A stretch of 64,000 bases of DNA from Alphaproteobacteria bacterium (lineage in GTDB: Bacteria > Pseudomonadota > Alphaproteobacteria > UBA9655). Below, piece after piece: positions 8,464 through 16,773 of this stretch. A program made the position numbers and the translations under genes. The notes under the pieces were generated by a model that had not been told where the DNA came from, made no database searches, and worked only from the letters and a program-made list of their open reading frames with translations. The stretch covers positions 1 to 64,000 of the forward strand of contig JAIEPE010000004.1 in assembly GCA_019749915.1 (NCBI GenBank). The letters are read 5' to 3'. The number at the start of each line of letters is the position of its first letter. Within the stretch, counting starts at the first letter, position 1.

Positions 8464-9672
8464 TTATACAGAAGCTATTGCCTCTCCCGTCTCGGGCTCT
8501 TTAAAAGCTTTCATCCGTCCACAAATCTTATCCATGAGAATAGCCAGTGCACCATTGCAGAGCACGTTTGTCGTTGTAATGAAAGGATCCATCAGAATAT
8601 AAAGGGTAGTCAAAAGTCCTGCCATGGTGTGCGAGAAGCCAAAATGCTCAACAAGAATCGGGCATAAGACAACCACTTCACCACCTGGGACAGAAGGCAC
8701 ACCAAACTTAGCCACCATGTAAAATAGGGTAAAGAAAAGGAAAGCACTATAATCCATGGCTGGAATTCCATTTGTTGCCAACACCACAGCCAAAAGAATG
8801 GGAATTGCAACCGAATCCCCCACATGGTGAATGTTGGTGGTCGCAGGAATCATTATTTGAGCTACAGCCTTGTTTTTTGTGTTATCTTCAGCCGCTTCAA
8901 GAGTAAGGGGCAGCGTCGCCATACTGGACATAGTGGAAAGAGCGACAAGGCCAGAAGGAAAAACATTTCCCAGGGAGTTTTTGATGTCCCTAAAATTCCC
9001 CATATTTGCTTTAACGTAAAATGCAATCGTTGAAAGAAATTGAACTGCAACAATAAGCCCAATCATAGGGCCGTATCCTGCAAACATCTCTCCAAGAGAC
9101 TCGTCATGTTGAATCTTAAACAAAAACCCAATGACGTAGAGAGGCACCATCGGAATAAATATGTGTGTAAGACCTGCCTGCACGAGATCTCTTAAATAAT
9201 TTCCCCATGTAGCCAACCTTTCACTTCCAAAGAAAGCTCCATAAAGACCAAAAGCCACACCAATAAGAAGAGCCGTGTCTGTTCCCATTACATGAGGATA
9301 AGGAATTGAGAAGTAAGGCTGGAGCTCGGGAAGATTTGAAGCTACTTTTTCAACAGCATTGGAGGCGTGGTAGCCAAGCAGAGGCAAGAAAAAGTCTCCT
9401 GCGATAAACCCTAACTGAACGAAGAGAAAGTTAGAGCAGACAACCACAGCTAAAATCATCAAAATTAAAAGAGGCGCTTTTTTCTGAAAGCCTGCAAGAC
9501 AAGCAAAAATCAAGGAAAACACAATGAGCGGCATGGTAAATACAAGAGTATCCTTCATAAGCATACTAACTGTAAAGAAGGCCCGCTGAACCCATTCGGG
9601 CATCCACTCACCAAAAAAGACAATTAACGTAATCGCAACGGCAAGCTTAATAATAAGACCAAATTCTTTCAT
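8464..9672 (-). CDS. dicarboxylate/amino acid:cation symporter (DAACS family)
   Basis: Inner-membrane protein of 402 residues with 8-9 hydrophobic segments, the serine-rich stretch SGLVALSTMSSMATLP and a C-terminal core ending LMDPFITTTNVLCNG, which fit the GltP/DctA family. The usual NMDG-type element of the substrate/Na+ site appears here as NIHHVGDS, so the substrate may differ from glutamate or aspartate. Such carriers are common in intracellular bacteria for taking up host dicarboxylates; that role is inferred. Confidence 0.85.
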   Translation of the reverse strand: MKEFGLIIKLAVAITLIVFFGEWMPEWVQRAFFTVSMLMKDTLVFTMPLIVFSLIFACLAGFQKKAPLLILMILAVVVCSNFLFVQLGFIAGDFFLPLLGYHASNAVEKVASNLPELQPYFSIPYPHVMGTDTALLIGVAFGLYGAFFGSERLATWGNYLRDLVQAGLTHIFIPMVPLYVIGFLFKIQHDESLGEMFAGYGPMIGLIVAVQFLSTIAFYVKANMGNFRDIKNSLGNVFPSGLVALSTMSSMATLPLTLEAAEDNTKNKAVAQIMIPATTNIHHVGDSVAIPILLAVVLATNGIPAMDYSAFLFFTLFYMVAKFGVPSVPGGEVVVLCPILVEHFGFSHTMAGLLTTLYILMDPFITTTNVLCNGALAILMDKICGRMKAFKEPETGEAIASV

Positions 9673-9765
9673 GATAAAACTATTCTCTTTCTTTAAAATT
9701 TATACCAAGTTACTTAAATTCCACTCTCAAGGGAAGAGAGATAATCTTTATTTTTGTTCTTGGAA

Positions 9766-9795
9766 TTGACTTTTGCCTATAAAGTAGCTTATACA
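9766..9795 (+). promoter_or_regulatory. probable sigma-70-type promoter for rpmH
   Basis: TTGACT, an 18-base spacer and TATACA lie 33 bases upstream of the rpmH start codon. Both elements are close to consensus. This is the only strong promoter-like sequence before the rpmH-rnpA-yidD-yidC set. Confidence 0.65.
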
Positions 9796-9828
9796 GCAAT
9801 CAATATGTATTAATTAGGAGATAGGAAC

Positions 9829-9963
9829 GTGAAACGCACTTTTCAACCCAGCAATCTTGTTCGCAAGCGTCGTCATGGTTTTCGGGCTCGTATGGCCACC
9901 GTTGGAGGTCGAAAGGTTATTGCCCGCCGTCGTGCAAAAGGAAGGGCGCGTTTGAGCGCTTAA
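9829..9963 (+). CDS. rpmH: 50S ribosomal protein L34
   Basis: A 44-residue, very basic protein that begins [20 protein letters not shown] (GTG start) and ends [12 protein letters not shown], which is diagnostic of L34. TAGGAG lies 9 bases before the GTG. It heads the conserved rpmH-rnpA-yidD-yidC cluster and is followed after 7 bp by rnpA. Confidence 0.97.
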   Translation: MKRTFQPSNLVRKRRHGFRARMATVGGRKVIARRRAKGRARLSA

Positions 9964-9970
9964 CCGTCCT

Positions 9971-10309
9971 TTGGAGCGGCTTAAAAAGCGATCAGACTAC
10001 CTTATTGTTACAAAAGCAGGTCAGCGTTTTGCAACTCCTGCTTTTATTCTTCAAGTGTATCACAGAACCCCTGAAGACCCTGCCCGGGTTGGGTTTACGG
10101 CTAGTCGTAAAGTTGGCGGCGCTGTTGAGCGCAACCGCGCCAAAAGGCGCCTTCGAGCTTTAGCGCGCCAGTTTTTGACACCCCTTGCTTGCCAGGGGAC
10201 TGATTATGTCCTCATTGCTCGTAAAGAGGCTTTAACAAGGACTTATGCTCTTATAGTGGAAGATCTTCAAAAAGCGCTTATGACGCTCAATAAGAGGAAA
10301 AAAACTTGA
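9971..10309 (+). CDS. rnpA: ribonuclease P protein component
   Basis: Protein subunit of RNase P, which matures tRNA 5' ends with the RNA subunit. The 112 residues include the family signature RNRAKRRLR (about 55-63) and the preceding VGFTASRKVGGAV. The start is taken as TTG at 9971; the family usually begins with a LKKRSDF-like motif, seen here as LKKRSDYL. Its last bases overlap yidD by 4 bp, indicating coupled translation. Confidence 0.95.
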   Translation: MERLKKRSDYLIVTKAGQRFATPAFILQVYHRTPEDPARVGFTASRKVGGAVERNRAKRRLRALARQFLTPLACQGTDYVLIARKEALTRTYALIVEDLQKALMTLNKRKKT

Positions 10310-10542
10310 GCCGCATTCTCCTTAAACTGCCCATATATTTTTATCGGCTCTTTATTTCCTCGTGGATTCGCCCTAAATGCCGTTTTTTACCGACCTGCTC
10401 TGAATATGCCCTTGACGCCATTGACCTTTATGGTCCTTATAGGGGGTGTATTTTAGCCTTCAAAAGGCTTATTCGTTGTCACCCTTGGGGGGGACATGGG
10501 TTTGACCCCGTAGAGAAGATAAAAGGAGAAGAGGACAAATGA
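10306..10542 (+). CDS. yidD: membrane protein insertion efficiency factor YidD
   Basis: A 78-residue protein with the conserved YidD pattern: LPIYFYRLFISSWIRPKCRF, PTCSEYALDAI with the family cysteine, and HPWGGHGFDPV at the end. It helps YidC-dependent insertion at the inner membrane. TTG start overlapping the rnpA stop; its own stop overlaps the yidC start (ATGA). Confidence 0.95.
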   Translation: MSRILLKLPIYFYRLFISSWIRPKCRFLPTCSEYALDAIDLYGPYRGCILAFKRLIRCHPWGGHGFDPVEKIKGEEDK

Positions 10543-12245
10543 ACAATCAACAGAACCTTATTATCGCCGTTGTTTTCTCCATAATCATTCTATTTGGATT
10601 TCACTATTTCTTTCCTTCCCCAACACAGCCGTCCATTCAGACACAAGCTTCATCCCAACAACAAGCTGGAACGCCTGCTCAACAATTGGCTACAACTGCT
10701 CCTCTTCTCACCCGTAAAGAAGCCTTAACAAACCAGCCCCAGCGCATTCAAATTCAGTCAGAAACCTTGAAAGGGTCCATTAATTTACACGGGGCGATCC
10801 TTGATGACCTCGTGCTCACAAAATATCGCGAAACCGTGAATCCAAACAGCCCTGAAATTGTTCTCCTATCACCTGAGAATACTCCCAATGCCTATTTTGC
10901 TCGCTTTGGATGGGCGAGCTCCCAAGGATCGCTTCCCAACGAGAAAACTTTATGGCAAGCCCACGGAACAACTCTCTCTCCTCAATCACCGGTAACCTTA
11001 AGTTGGGACAATGGACAAGGCCTTTCTTTCTCGCAAGTCCTTTCTCTTGATGAAAATTATATGTTTACCATTACTCAGCGTGTTAAAAACACAAGTGAAA
11101 CTCCCCTTTCCTTAAGTCCCCAAGGATACCTTGCGAAACGGGGCGAGCCTAAATCTTCAGGCTTTTTCATCCTTCATCTCGGCCCCGTTGGCGTTTTTGA
11201 TGGAAAACTTCATGACCCCAGTTATGAAGATCTTGCTAAAACCAATCTTATTCAAAACCCTAAAAGCACAGGCTGGTTTGGACTGACAGATAAATACTGG
11301 CTTACCGCCTTTGTTCCCGATCCCAAAGCTCCTATTACTTCCTCCTATGGGCAAACAGGAACGGGAGAAAATATCCTGATTACGGCGCAATACCAAAGAG
11401 ATCCTTTTGTCCTGGCTCCCGGACAAAGTCTTGAAAGTACGGATTACTTCTTTGCAGGTGCTAAGATATTGAACCTTCTTGATGGTTATGAAGAAACCCT
11501 TGGCATTAATCATTTTGACCTTGCAGTAGATTTTGGATGGTTTTATTTCCTGACCAAACCTATTTTCTATGCCCTGGAGTTTTTAAAGGGGATCCTCGGA
11601 AACTTTGGACTTGCCATCTTAGCCCTCACAGTTTTTATCAAGCTTCTTTTCTTCCCTCTCGCTAACAAATCCTATAGCTCTATGGGAAAAATGAAAATGC
11701 TGCAGCCGGAAATTGAAAAAATCCGTGAACACTACAAAGATGACCGTATGAAAATGAATGAAAAGGTGATGGAGCTTTACAAAAAGGAAAAGGTAAATCC
11801 CATGGCCGGCTGTTTGCCAATGATCATTCAAATTCCCGTTTTCTTTGCTTTATATAAAGTTCTTTTCGTCTCCATAGAAATGCGCCAAGCGCCTTTCTAT
11901 GGGTGGATTCATGACTTGTCTGCTCCTGACCCGACAACCATTTTCAACCTCTTTGGTTTAATTCCTTGGGATCCCCCTTCCTTCCTCATGCTTGGTGCTT
12001 GGCCCATTATCATGGGAGGCACCATGTTCCTTCAGCAAAAGTTAAGCCCTCCACCGGCAGATCCAACACAAGCAAAGATGTTCCTTTTCATGCCCTTGCT
12101 GTTTACCTATCTTTTGGCACAATTTCCTGCAGGGCTGGTTATTTATTGGGCGTGGAACAATATCCTCTCCATTGCTCAGCAATGGGTTATTATGAAGCGT
12201 ACAGAGCAAAAAAACAAACGTCATGGTAAAAACTCTGTTAAATAA
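10539..12245 (+). CDS. yidC: membrane protein insertase YidC
   Basis: Inserts and folds inner-membrane proteins, with or without SecYEG. The 568 residues show an N-terminal membrane anchor (about 6-25), a large periplasmic beta-sandwich domain (about 60-340), and the conserved insertase core (about 345-550) with motifs KLLFFPLANKSYSSM, NPMAGCLPMIIQIPVFFALY and a final membrane hairpin followed by a basic tail. Length and order are those of Gram-negative YidC. Its 3' end overlaps the next gene by 23 bp. Confidence 0.97.
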   Translation: MNNQQNLIIAVVFSIIILFGFHYFFPSPTQPSIQTQASSQQQAGTPAQQLATTAPLLTRKEALTNQPQRIQIQSETLKGSINLHGAILDDLVLTKYRETVNPNSPEIVLLSPENTPNAYFARFGWASSQGSLPNEKTLWQAHGTTLSPQSPVTLSWDNGQGLSFSQVLSLDENYMFTITQRVKNTSETPLSLSPQGYLAKRGEPKSSGFFILHLGPVGVFDGKLHDPSYEDLAKTNLIQNPKSTGWFGLTDKYWLTAFVPDPKAPITSSYGQTGTGENILITAQYQRDPFVLAPGQSLESTDYFFAGAKILNLLDGYEETLGINHFDLAVDFGWFYFLTKPIFYALEFLKGILGNFGLAILALTVFIKLLFFPLANKSYSSMGKMKMLQPEIEKIREHYKDDRMKMNEKVMELYKKEKVNPMAGCLPMIIQIPVFFALYKVLFVSIEMRQAPFYGWIHDLSAPDPTTIFNLFGLIPWDPPSFLMLGAWPIIMGGTMFLQQKLSPPPADPTQAKMFLFMPLLFTYLLAQFPAGLVIYWAWNNILSIAQQWVIMKRTEQKNKRHGKNSVK

Positions 12246-12858
12246 AGAGGACTTCACACGCTGGCTTTTTGTTCAGTCTTGCACCTTTGTCGTGGGCGCA
12301 GCCAAACTCGAAGATCTGCCTGACCCTACTTTTCCTGAGATTGCCTTTGTGGGCCGCTCGAATGTAGGAAAATCAAGCCTTATCAATGCCCTTTTAGGCC
12401 GTAAAAGTTTAGCCCGCGTTTCCCATACACCAGGGCGCACCCAACAGCTGAACTTTTTTCGTTTGGGAAAAGAATGCTATATTGTAGACATGCCGGGCTA
12501 CGGCTATGCCGCCGTTTCAAAATCTAAAGTCAAAGTCTGGACACAACTTATCCATGATTATTTAAGGGGCCGCGTTCCTTTAAAACGTGTCTTCCTTTTG
12601 ATCGACAGTCGTCACGGCTTGAAGACAACTGACCTTACGGTAATGGAAGAATTAGATAAGGCTGCTGTCTCCTATCAAATCGTGCTGACAAAAGCGGATA
12701 AATCGAGTGCTCAACATCTTCAAGAATTAACTGACTCTATAATAACAACCTTAAAAAGCCATCCTGCTGCCTTTCCTTACGTACTTTTAACCAGTTCTCG
12801 GGAGGCCCAAGGATTTGAAGAACTCCGTGAGACGATTGCATCATTGGTTGAAGAATAA
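12223..12858 (+). CDS. yihA: ribosome biogenesis GTP-binding protein EngB/YsxC
   Basis: A 211-residue small GTPase of the TrmE-Era-Obg class needed for 50S assembly. G1 is GRSNVGKSS, the switch region has TPGRTQQLNFF, G3 is DMPGYGYA and G4 is TKAD. The ATG start lies inside the end of yidC, so translation is probably coupled; the same gene order is common in alphaproteobacteria. Confidence 0.95.
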   Translation: MVKTLLNKEDFTRWLFVQSCTFVVGAAKLEDLPDPTFPEIAFVGRSNVGKSSLINALLGRKSLARVSHTPGRTQQLNFFRLGKECYIVDMPGYGYAAVSKSKVKVWTQLIHDYLRGRVPLKRVFLLIDSRHGLKTTDLTVMEELDKAAVSYQIVLTKADKSSAQHLQELTDSIITTLKSHPAAFPYVLLTSSREAQGFEELRETIASLVEE

Positions 12859-12879
12859 TTTAACAGGGATCGAATAACC

Positions 12880-13854
12880 ATGCCCTTTTCCCCCCCTTCT
12901 TTTACCTATAAGGTCGAAAAAGACGAACAACTTTTACGCCTTGATAAATTTTTGGCCGAAAAATCCCCTGACCTCTCCCGCACCCGCATCAAAGACCTGA
13001 TTCAGACAGGCTTTGTTCACATCAATGGCCAACTCACCCAGGACGTTTCCTTAAAAGTCAAAGAAGATCAGATCATTCAAATTGAAATTCCGCCTCTTGT
13101 TGATTCAGTGCCAGCTCCTCAGGATATTCCCCTGGATATCCTTTATGAGGACAACGACCTGATTGTCATCAATAAACCCGCGGGTCTTGTGGTTCACCCC
13201 GCCCCCGGCAACCCCGAAGGAACCCTTGTAAATGCACTTCTGAGCCATTGTGGAGCCAGTCTTTCTGGCATTAATGGCGTCCGCCGCCCAGGCATCGTCC
13301 ACCGGTTAGATAAGGAAACAAGCGGCCTGATGGTGGCTGCCAAAAATGATAAAGCTCACCAATCCTTAGCCCATCAACTTGCCACTCGCGAGATGAGCCG
13401 TATATACCAGGCCCTTGTATGGGGCGTCTTAAGCCCTCTTGAAGGAGTTATTGAAGGCTCAATTGGCCGCGACCCTCGCCATCGCCAGCGCATGGCTCTT
13501 CGTGAAAAGGGAAAATTTGCGCGCACCCACTACAAAACCTTGAAGACATTTGGTCGTGTTACAAGTCTTGTAGAATGCCGTCTTGACACAGGGCGCACCC
13601 ATCAAATCAGGGTTCATCTGGCCTCAAAGGGCCATTCTCTTCTAGGTGACCCCCTTTATGGAAAGCGCCCTAGAGCCATCCCTGTTCTCTTGAAGAATAC
13701 TCTTGATACCGGGTGGCCAAAAAAACGCCAAGCATTACATGCTAAGGAACTCTCTTTTATCCACCCCACCACCCAAAAAAAATTGACATTTTCAACAGAT
13801 CTTCCTCAGGATATACGAAATCTTCTAGATGTGTTAAACTTAAGTCTTGAATAG
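12880..13854 (+). CDS. rluD: 23S rRNA pseudouridine synthase, RluD family
   Basis: A 324-residue RluA/RluD family enzyme: an N-terminal S4 RNA-binding domain (about 15-75) and a catalytic domain with RPGIVHRLDKETSGLM, which contains the catalytic Asp. The later motif GRTHQIRVHLASKGHSLLGD is also typical. It modifies helix 69 uridines in 23S rRNA in characterised relatives. It precedes rpoH by 19 bp, an arrangement typical of alphaproteobacteria. Confidence 0.92.
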   Translation: MPFSPPSFTYKVEKDEQLLRLDKFLAEKSPDLSRTRIKDLIQTGFVHINGQLTQDVSLKVKEDQIIQIEIPPLVDSVPAPQDIPLDILYEDNDLIVINKPAGLVVHPAPGNPEGTLVNALLSHCGASLSGINGVRRPGIVHRLDKETSGLMVAAKNDKAHQSLAHQLATREMSRIYQALVWGVLSPLEGVIEGSIGRDPRHRQRMALREKGKFARTHYKTLKTFGRVTSLVECRLDTGRTHQIRVHLASKGHSLLGDPLYGKRPRAIPVLLKNTLDTGWPKKRQALHAKELSFIHPTTQKKLTFSTDLPQDIRNLLDVLNLSLE

Positions 13855-13873
13855 CGTTTAAGGTCAAAATTAC

Positions 13874-14785
13874 GTGTCTAAGGAAAACGAAAATAATTTA
13901 CCCAGCCTTGCCAAAGCCACTGTTCTTCCCAGTATGGCAGACGGCTTGACACGCTATCTGAGCGAAATTCGTCGTTTTCCTATTTTAAAACCTGATGAAG
14001 AGTATATGCTTGCCAAACGCTGGCATGAACACCAGGACCCCAAAGCAGCAGAACGGTTGGTAAGTTCCCATCTGCGCCTGGTGGCTAAGATTGCAGGAGG
14101 TTATCGTGGCTATGGTCTGCCCATGATTGATTTAATCGCAGAAGGCAACGTGGGCTTGATGCAGGCCTTACGTAAATTTGACCCAGATAAAGGATTTCGC
14201 TTTTCAACCTATGCTATGTGGTGGATCCGCGCTAGCATGCAAGAATATATACTTCACTCCTGGTCTCTGGTAAAAATAGGAACGACCGCCGCTCAAAAAA
14301 AGTTGTTCTTTAATTTAAGGCGTCTTAAAGGGGAAATGCAGTCCGCTGATGAAATTATTATTTCCGATAAAACCATCAAAGATATTGCAAGTGAGCTGAA
14401 TGTTTCTGAAACAGAAGTTATTGAAATGAGTAAGCGCCTGGGAGGCCAAGATCAATCTCTAAACGCTCCCTTAAAAGCTGAAGGCAATGAGGAGTGGCAA
14501 GATTGGCTCGTGGATGAAGAATCAAGCCATGAAGCAAAAATCATGGATCACAATGAAAACCAGCATAAAAACGCCCTTCTGGAAAGAGCTATGAAGTCTT
14601 TAAACGAAAGGGAATACCTAATTATTAAAGAACGCCGCCTTAAGGAGCCCCCAGAAACTCTTGAATCCCTCTCCGAAACTTTGGGTATTTCTCGCGAGCG
14701 GGTCCGTCAACTAGAAATTCGTGCTTTTGAAAAAATTCAAAAAGCCGTAAAGTCAGCTGCTCTTCAAGAACGGATTCTTGAATAA
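13874..14785 (+). CDS. rpoH: RNA polymerase heat-shock sigma factor RpoH (sigma-32)
   Basis: A 303-residue group 3-type sigma factor. Region 2 is present (DLIAEGNVGLMQALRKFDP, then FSTYAMWWIRASMQEYI). The RpoH box QKKLFFNLRRLK directly follows, and region 4 ends with SRERVRQLEIRAFEKI. The RpoH box separates it from RpoD and RpoS. It probably directs chaperone and protease transcription under stress. GTG start with TTAAGGTC upstream. Confidence 0.96.
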   Translation: MSKENENNLPSLAKATVLPSMADGLTRYLSEIRRFPILKPDEEYMLAKRWHEHQDPKAAERLVSSHLRLVAKIAGGYRGYGLPMIDLIAEGNVGLMQALRKFDPDKGFRFSTYAMWWIRASMQEYILHSWSLVKIGTTAAQKKLFFNLRRLKGEMQSADEIIISDKTIKDIASELNVSETEVIEMSKRLGGQDQSLNAPLKAEGNEEWQDWLVDEESSHEAKIMDHNENQHKNALLERAMKSLNEREYLIIKERRLKEPPETLESLSETLGISRERVRQLEIRAFEKIQKAVKSAALQERILE

Positions 14786-14842
14786 TATTAAATACTTAAC
14801 AAAAAGCAGATAAATAAAATTCATAATTACATGGAGAAAATA

Positions 14843-15994
14843 ATGAAAAATAATCATATTGTAAAAATTTCTAAGCTTAAAACAACGAGTCATATCATGG
14901 AAAGTTTATCGAAATTAGCAGATGATATATTTCCAGCACCAATCAATATAATTTTTTCTTCACACGCTGAAATGAAGCTGGCTGAGTGGGTTCTCATGTT
15001 CCACGAAAAAGGCTTTAATACGCTTGTTTATCCAAGCCACCCGTCTTCAATTTCTTCAAAAACTGTAGATTACTTACAACAAAATAAAATTAAATATATA
15101 CCTAGAGTAAGTGATAATTTACTGCCTGACGATTTGGAAATGATTAAAAGCTTTTCTCCTCATCTCATTTTTGATGATGGAGCTGTTTTAATCGATTATT
15201 GCGCCGACAATAGAAAGGATTTTCCTCAACTTATTGGAGCTATTGAATTCACAACAACAGGATCAAACACACTTAAAAAGTATGAGGATGATTCCAGTTG
15301 CTTTCCAATATTTGATGTAGGAGATAGTTACTGTAAGCACAAACTTTGTAATGGGCCAGGAACCGGATTTTCCACTCTTATAACTATTTTCAATTTGGTA
15401 AATATAAATCTTGCAGGAAAAAATGTTCTGATTATAGGTTATGGAGAGGTAGGTAAAGGTGTTGCTAAATCTTTTTCACAAAATGGTTCAAATATTATTG
15501 TTTGGGATAACAGTGTAGAAAACTTAGTAGCTGCTTACTTTAATGGTTATAAGCCCGATCCTGAAAAAATGCTCTTAAATAAGGCTGATATAGTTGTTAC
15601 TTGTTCTGGAGATATAAATGTTTTTGGTAAGGATGAGCTCAGTACAGTTAAAGACGAAGTCATAATCGCAAACGTTGGATGCTTTTCTTCCGAAATAGAT
15701 TTTAAACTTATTGAAGAAAATTCAATTCATCATGATATTTCAGATAATCATGTAGATACATTTACATTAAAAAATGGAAAAAAAATAACCATTTTATCCA
15801 AAGGAAATCTTGTAAACATTTCATCAGGAAATGGGTGGCCAATTGAACAAATTGATTTAAATTTTGCTGTTTCTACTCTTTGTTTTCAAGAACTGCTCTC
15901 TAAAAAAGAGCACTACTCTGGCCTTTGTAAAGTACCACAAGACCTTGAACAAAAAGCATTGGAGACCTTTCTTAAAGAAAAAGTTTCATATTAA
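14843..15994 (+). CDS. S-adenosylhomocysteine hydrolase-like protein with altered catalytic residues
   Basis: Of 383 residues, this resembles adenosylhomocysteinase (AhcY) along its length but is shorter than the usual 430-470. Recognisable parts: HAEMKLAEW (His41, matching His55 of the human enzyme), FDDG (111-112), EFTTTG (Glu135 for Glu156), KHKLCN (Lys165 for Lys186, Asn170 for Asn191) and the NAD site GYGEVGKG (199-206). By my alignment from memory the catalytic Asp190 is Cys169 and His301 is Cys280. It is visibly AT-rich beside GC-richer rpoH. GGAG 7 bases upstream supports this start over the ATG 12 bases earlier. Function uncertain: possibly a related NAD-dependent enzyme. Confidence 0.75.
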   Translation: MKNNHIVKISKLKTTSHIMESLSKLADDIFPAPINIIFSSHAEMKLAEWVLMFHEKGFNTLVYPSHPSSISSKTVDYLQQNKIKYIPRVSDNLLPDDLEMIKSFSPHLIFDDGAVLIDYCADNRKDFPQLIGAIEFTTTGSNTLKKYEDDSSCFPIFDVGDSYCKHKLCNGPGTGFSTLITIFNLVNINLAGKNVLIIGYGEVGKGVAKSFSQNGSNIIVWDNSVENLVAAYFNGYKPDPEKMLLNKADIVVTCSGDINVFGKDELSTVKDEVIIANVGCFSSEIDFKLIEENSIHHDISDNHVDTFTLKNGKKITILSKGNLVNISSGNGWPIEQIDLNFAVSTLCFQELLSKKEHYSGLCKVPQDLEQKALETFLKEKVSY

Positions 15995-16000
15995 TGATAT

Positions 16001-16615
16001 CTAAAACTGATTAACATCACCAGACATGCGGATAAAAACTTCTTCCCAGCTTTTACCATAAGGATAAAATTCATCCCTTTGTTCACTTTCCCATTTCTTC
16101 CGCATCTCTGGAGTGTCTATTTTAAAATCAGGGCGATATTTCATGGAAATTTCCCGCAAATCCTGATGAAGCTCAGCCGTTGAAGGACGGCCCCAGTACC
16201 AATACCCATTATAAATCCTATAGATTTTCAAACCCGGTTCTAAAACAAAGGTGTGAGGAATCATTGGCTTATGTAGAGCATCAGTATACTCCTCAATTTC
16301 AAGATCTTTTTGAATGATTTTTTCCTCATCATATAAAAAAGGCCAGTGAGCCCCCACTCCTAGGCGAAGATCATTAATTAAAATGTAATTATCACAATTA
16401 ATAGTGACAATTCGGGTGAAACCTACATCACATTGAGAAGAAAATTTTACCAATTGATGCAATTGTTGTCGATCTTTTGGACAATAAATTCCCCTGCCCA
16501 GCATAAGAATCATGGGATCATTTCCTTGAAGAAATGACAATTTTCGTTTTACATTCGTGTGATCTGGCAACTCAAAATCAGGAAGTATAGCCCCTACCTT
16601 TATCTCCTTACGCAT
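16001..16615 (-). CDS. peroxiredoxin/AhpC-TSA-like redoxin domain protein
   Basis: A 204-residue thioredoxin-fold protein. The start VGAILPDFELPDHTN is the usual redoxin opening. GRGIYCPKDRQQL stands where peroxiredoxins have the peroxidatic Cys followed by a conserved Arg. No clear second (resolving) Cys motif is seen, so it may be a 1-Cys type or work with a partner thiol. The C-terminal 60 residues are rich in charged and aromatic residues and are not typical. It is convergent with the AhcY-like gene. Confidence 0.7.
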   Translation of the reverse strand: MRKEIKVGAILPDFELPDHTNVKRKLSFLQGNDPMILMLGRGIYCPKDRQQLHQLVKFSSQCDVGFTRIVTINCDNYILINDLRLGVGAHWPFLYDEEKIIQKDLEIEEYTDALHKPMIPHTFVLEPGLKIYRIYNGYWYWGRPSTAELHQDLREISMKYRPDFKIDTPEMRKKWESEQRDEFYPYGKSWEEVFIRMSGDVNQF

Positions 16616-16773
16616 CCTTAGCTTCCTCCATTTATGACTTTTCTAAGAATAATATCACTCTTTTTGCTTGACCGAAAGCCCAGTGCCCATTCTCAATTGA
16701 CATTCTTGTTTTTTCACCAAGAACCCTATATTATTCTTTTAATTTTATGAAACTCTTTCAAAGGATTGTTTTG

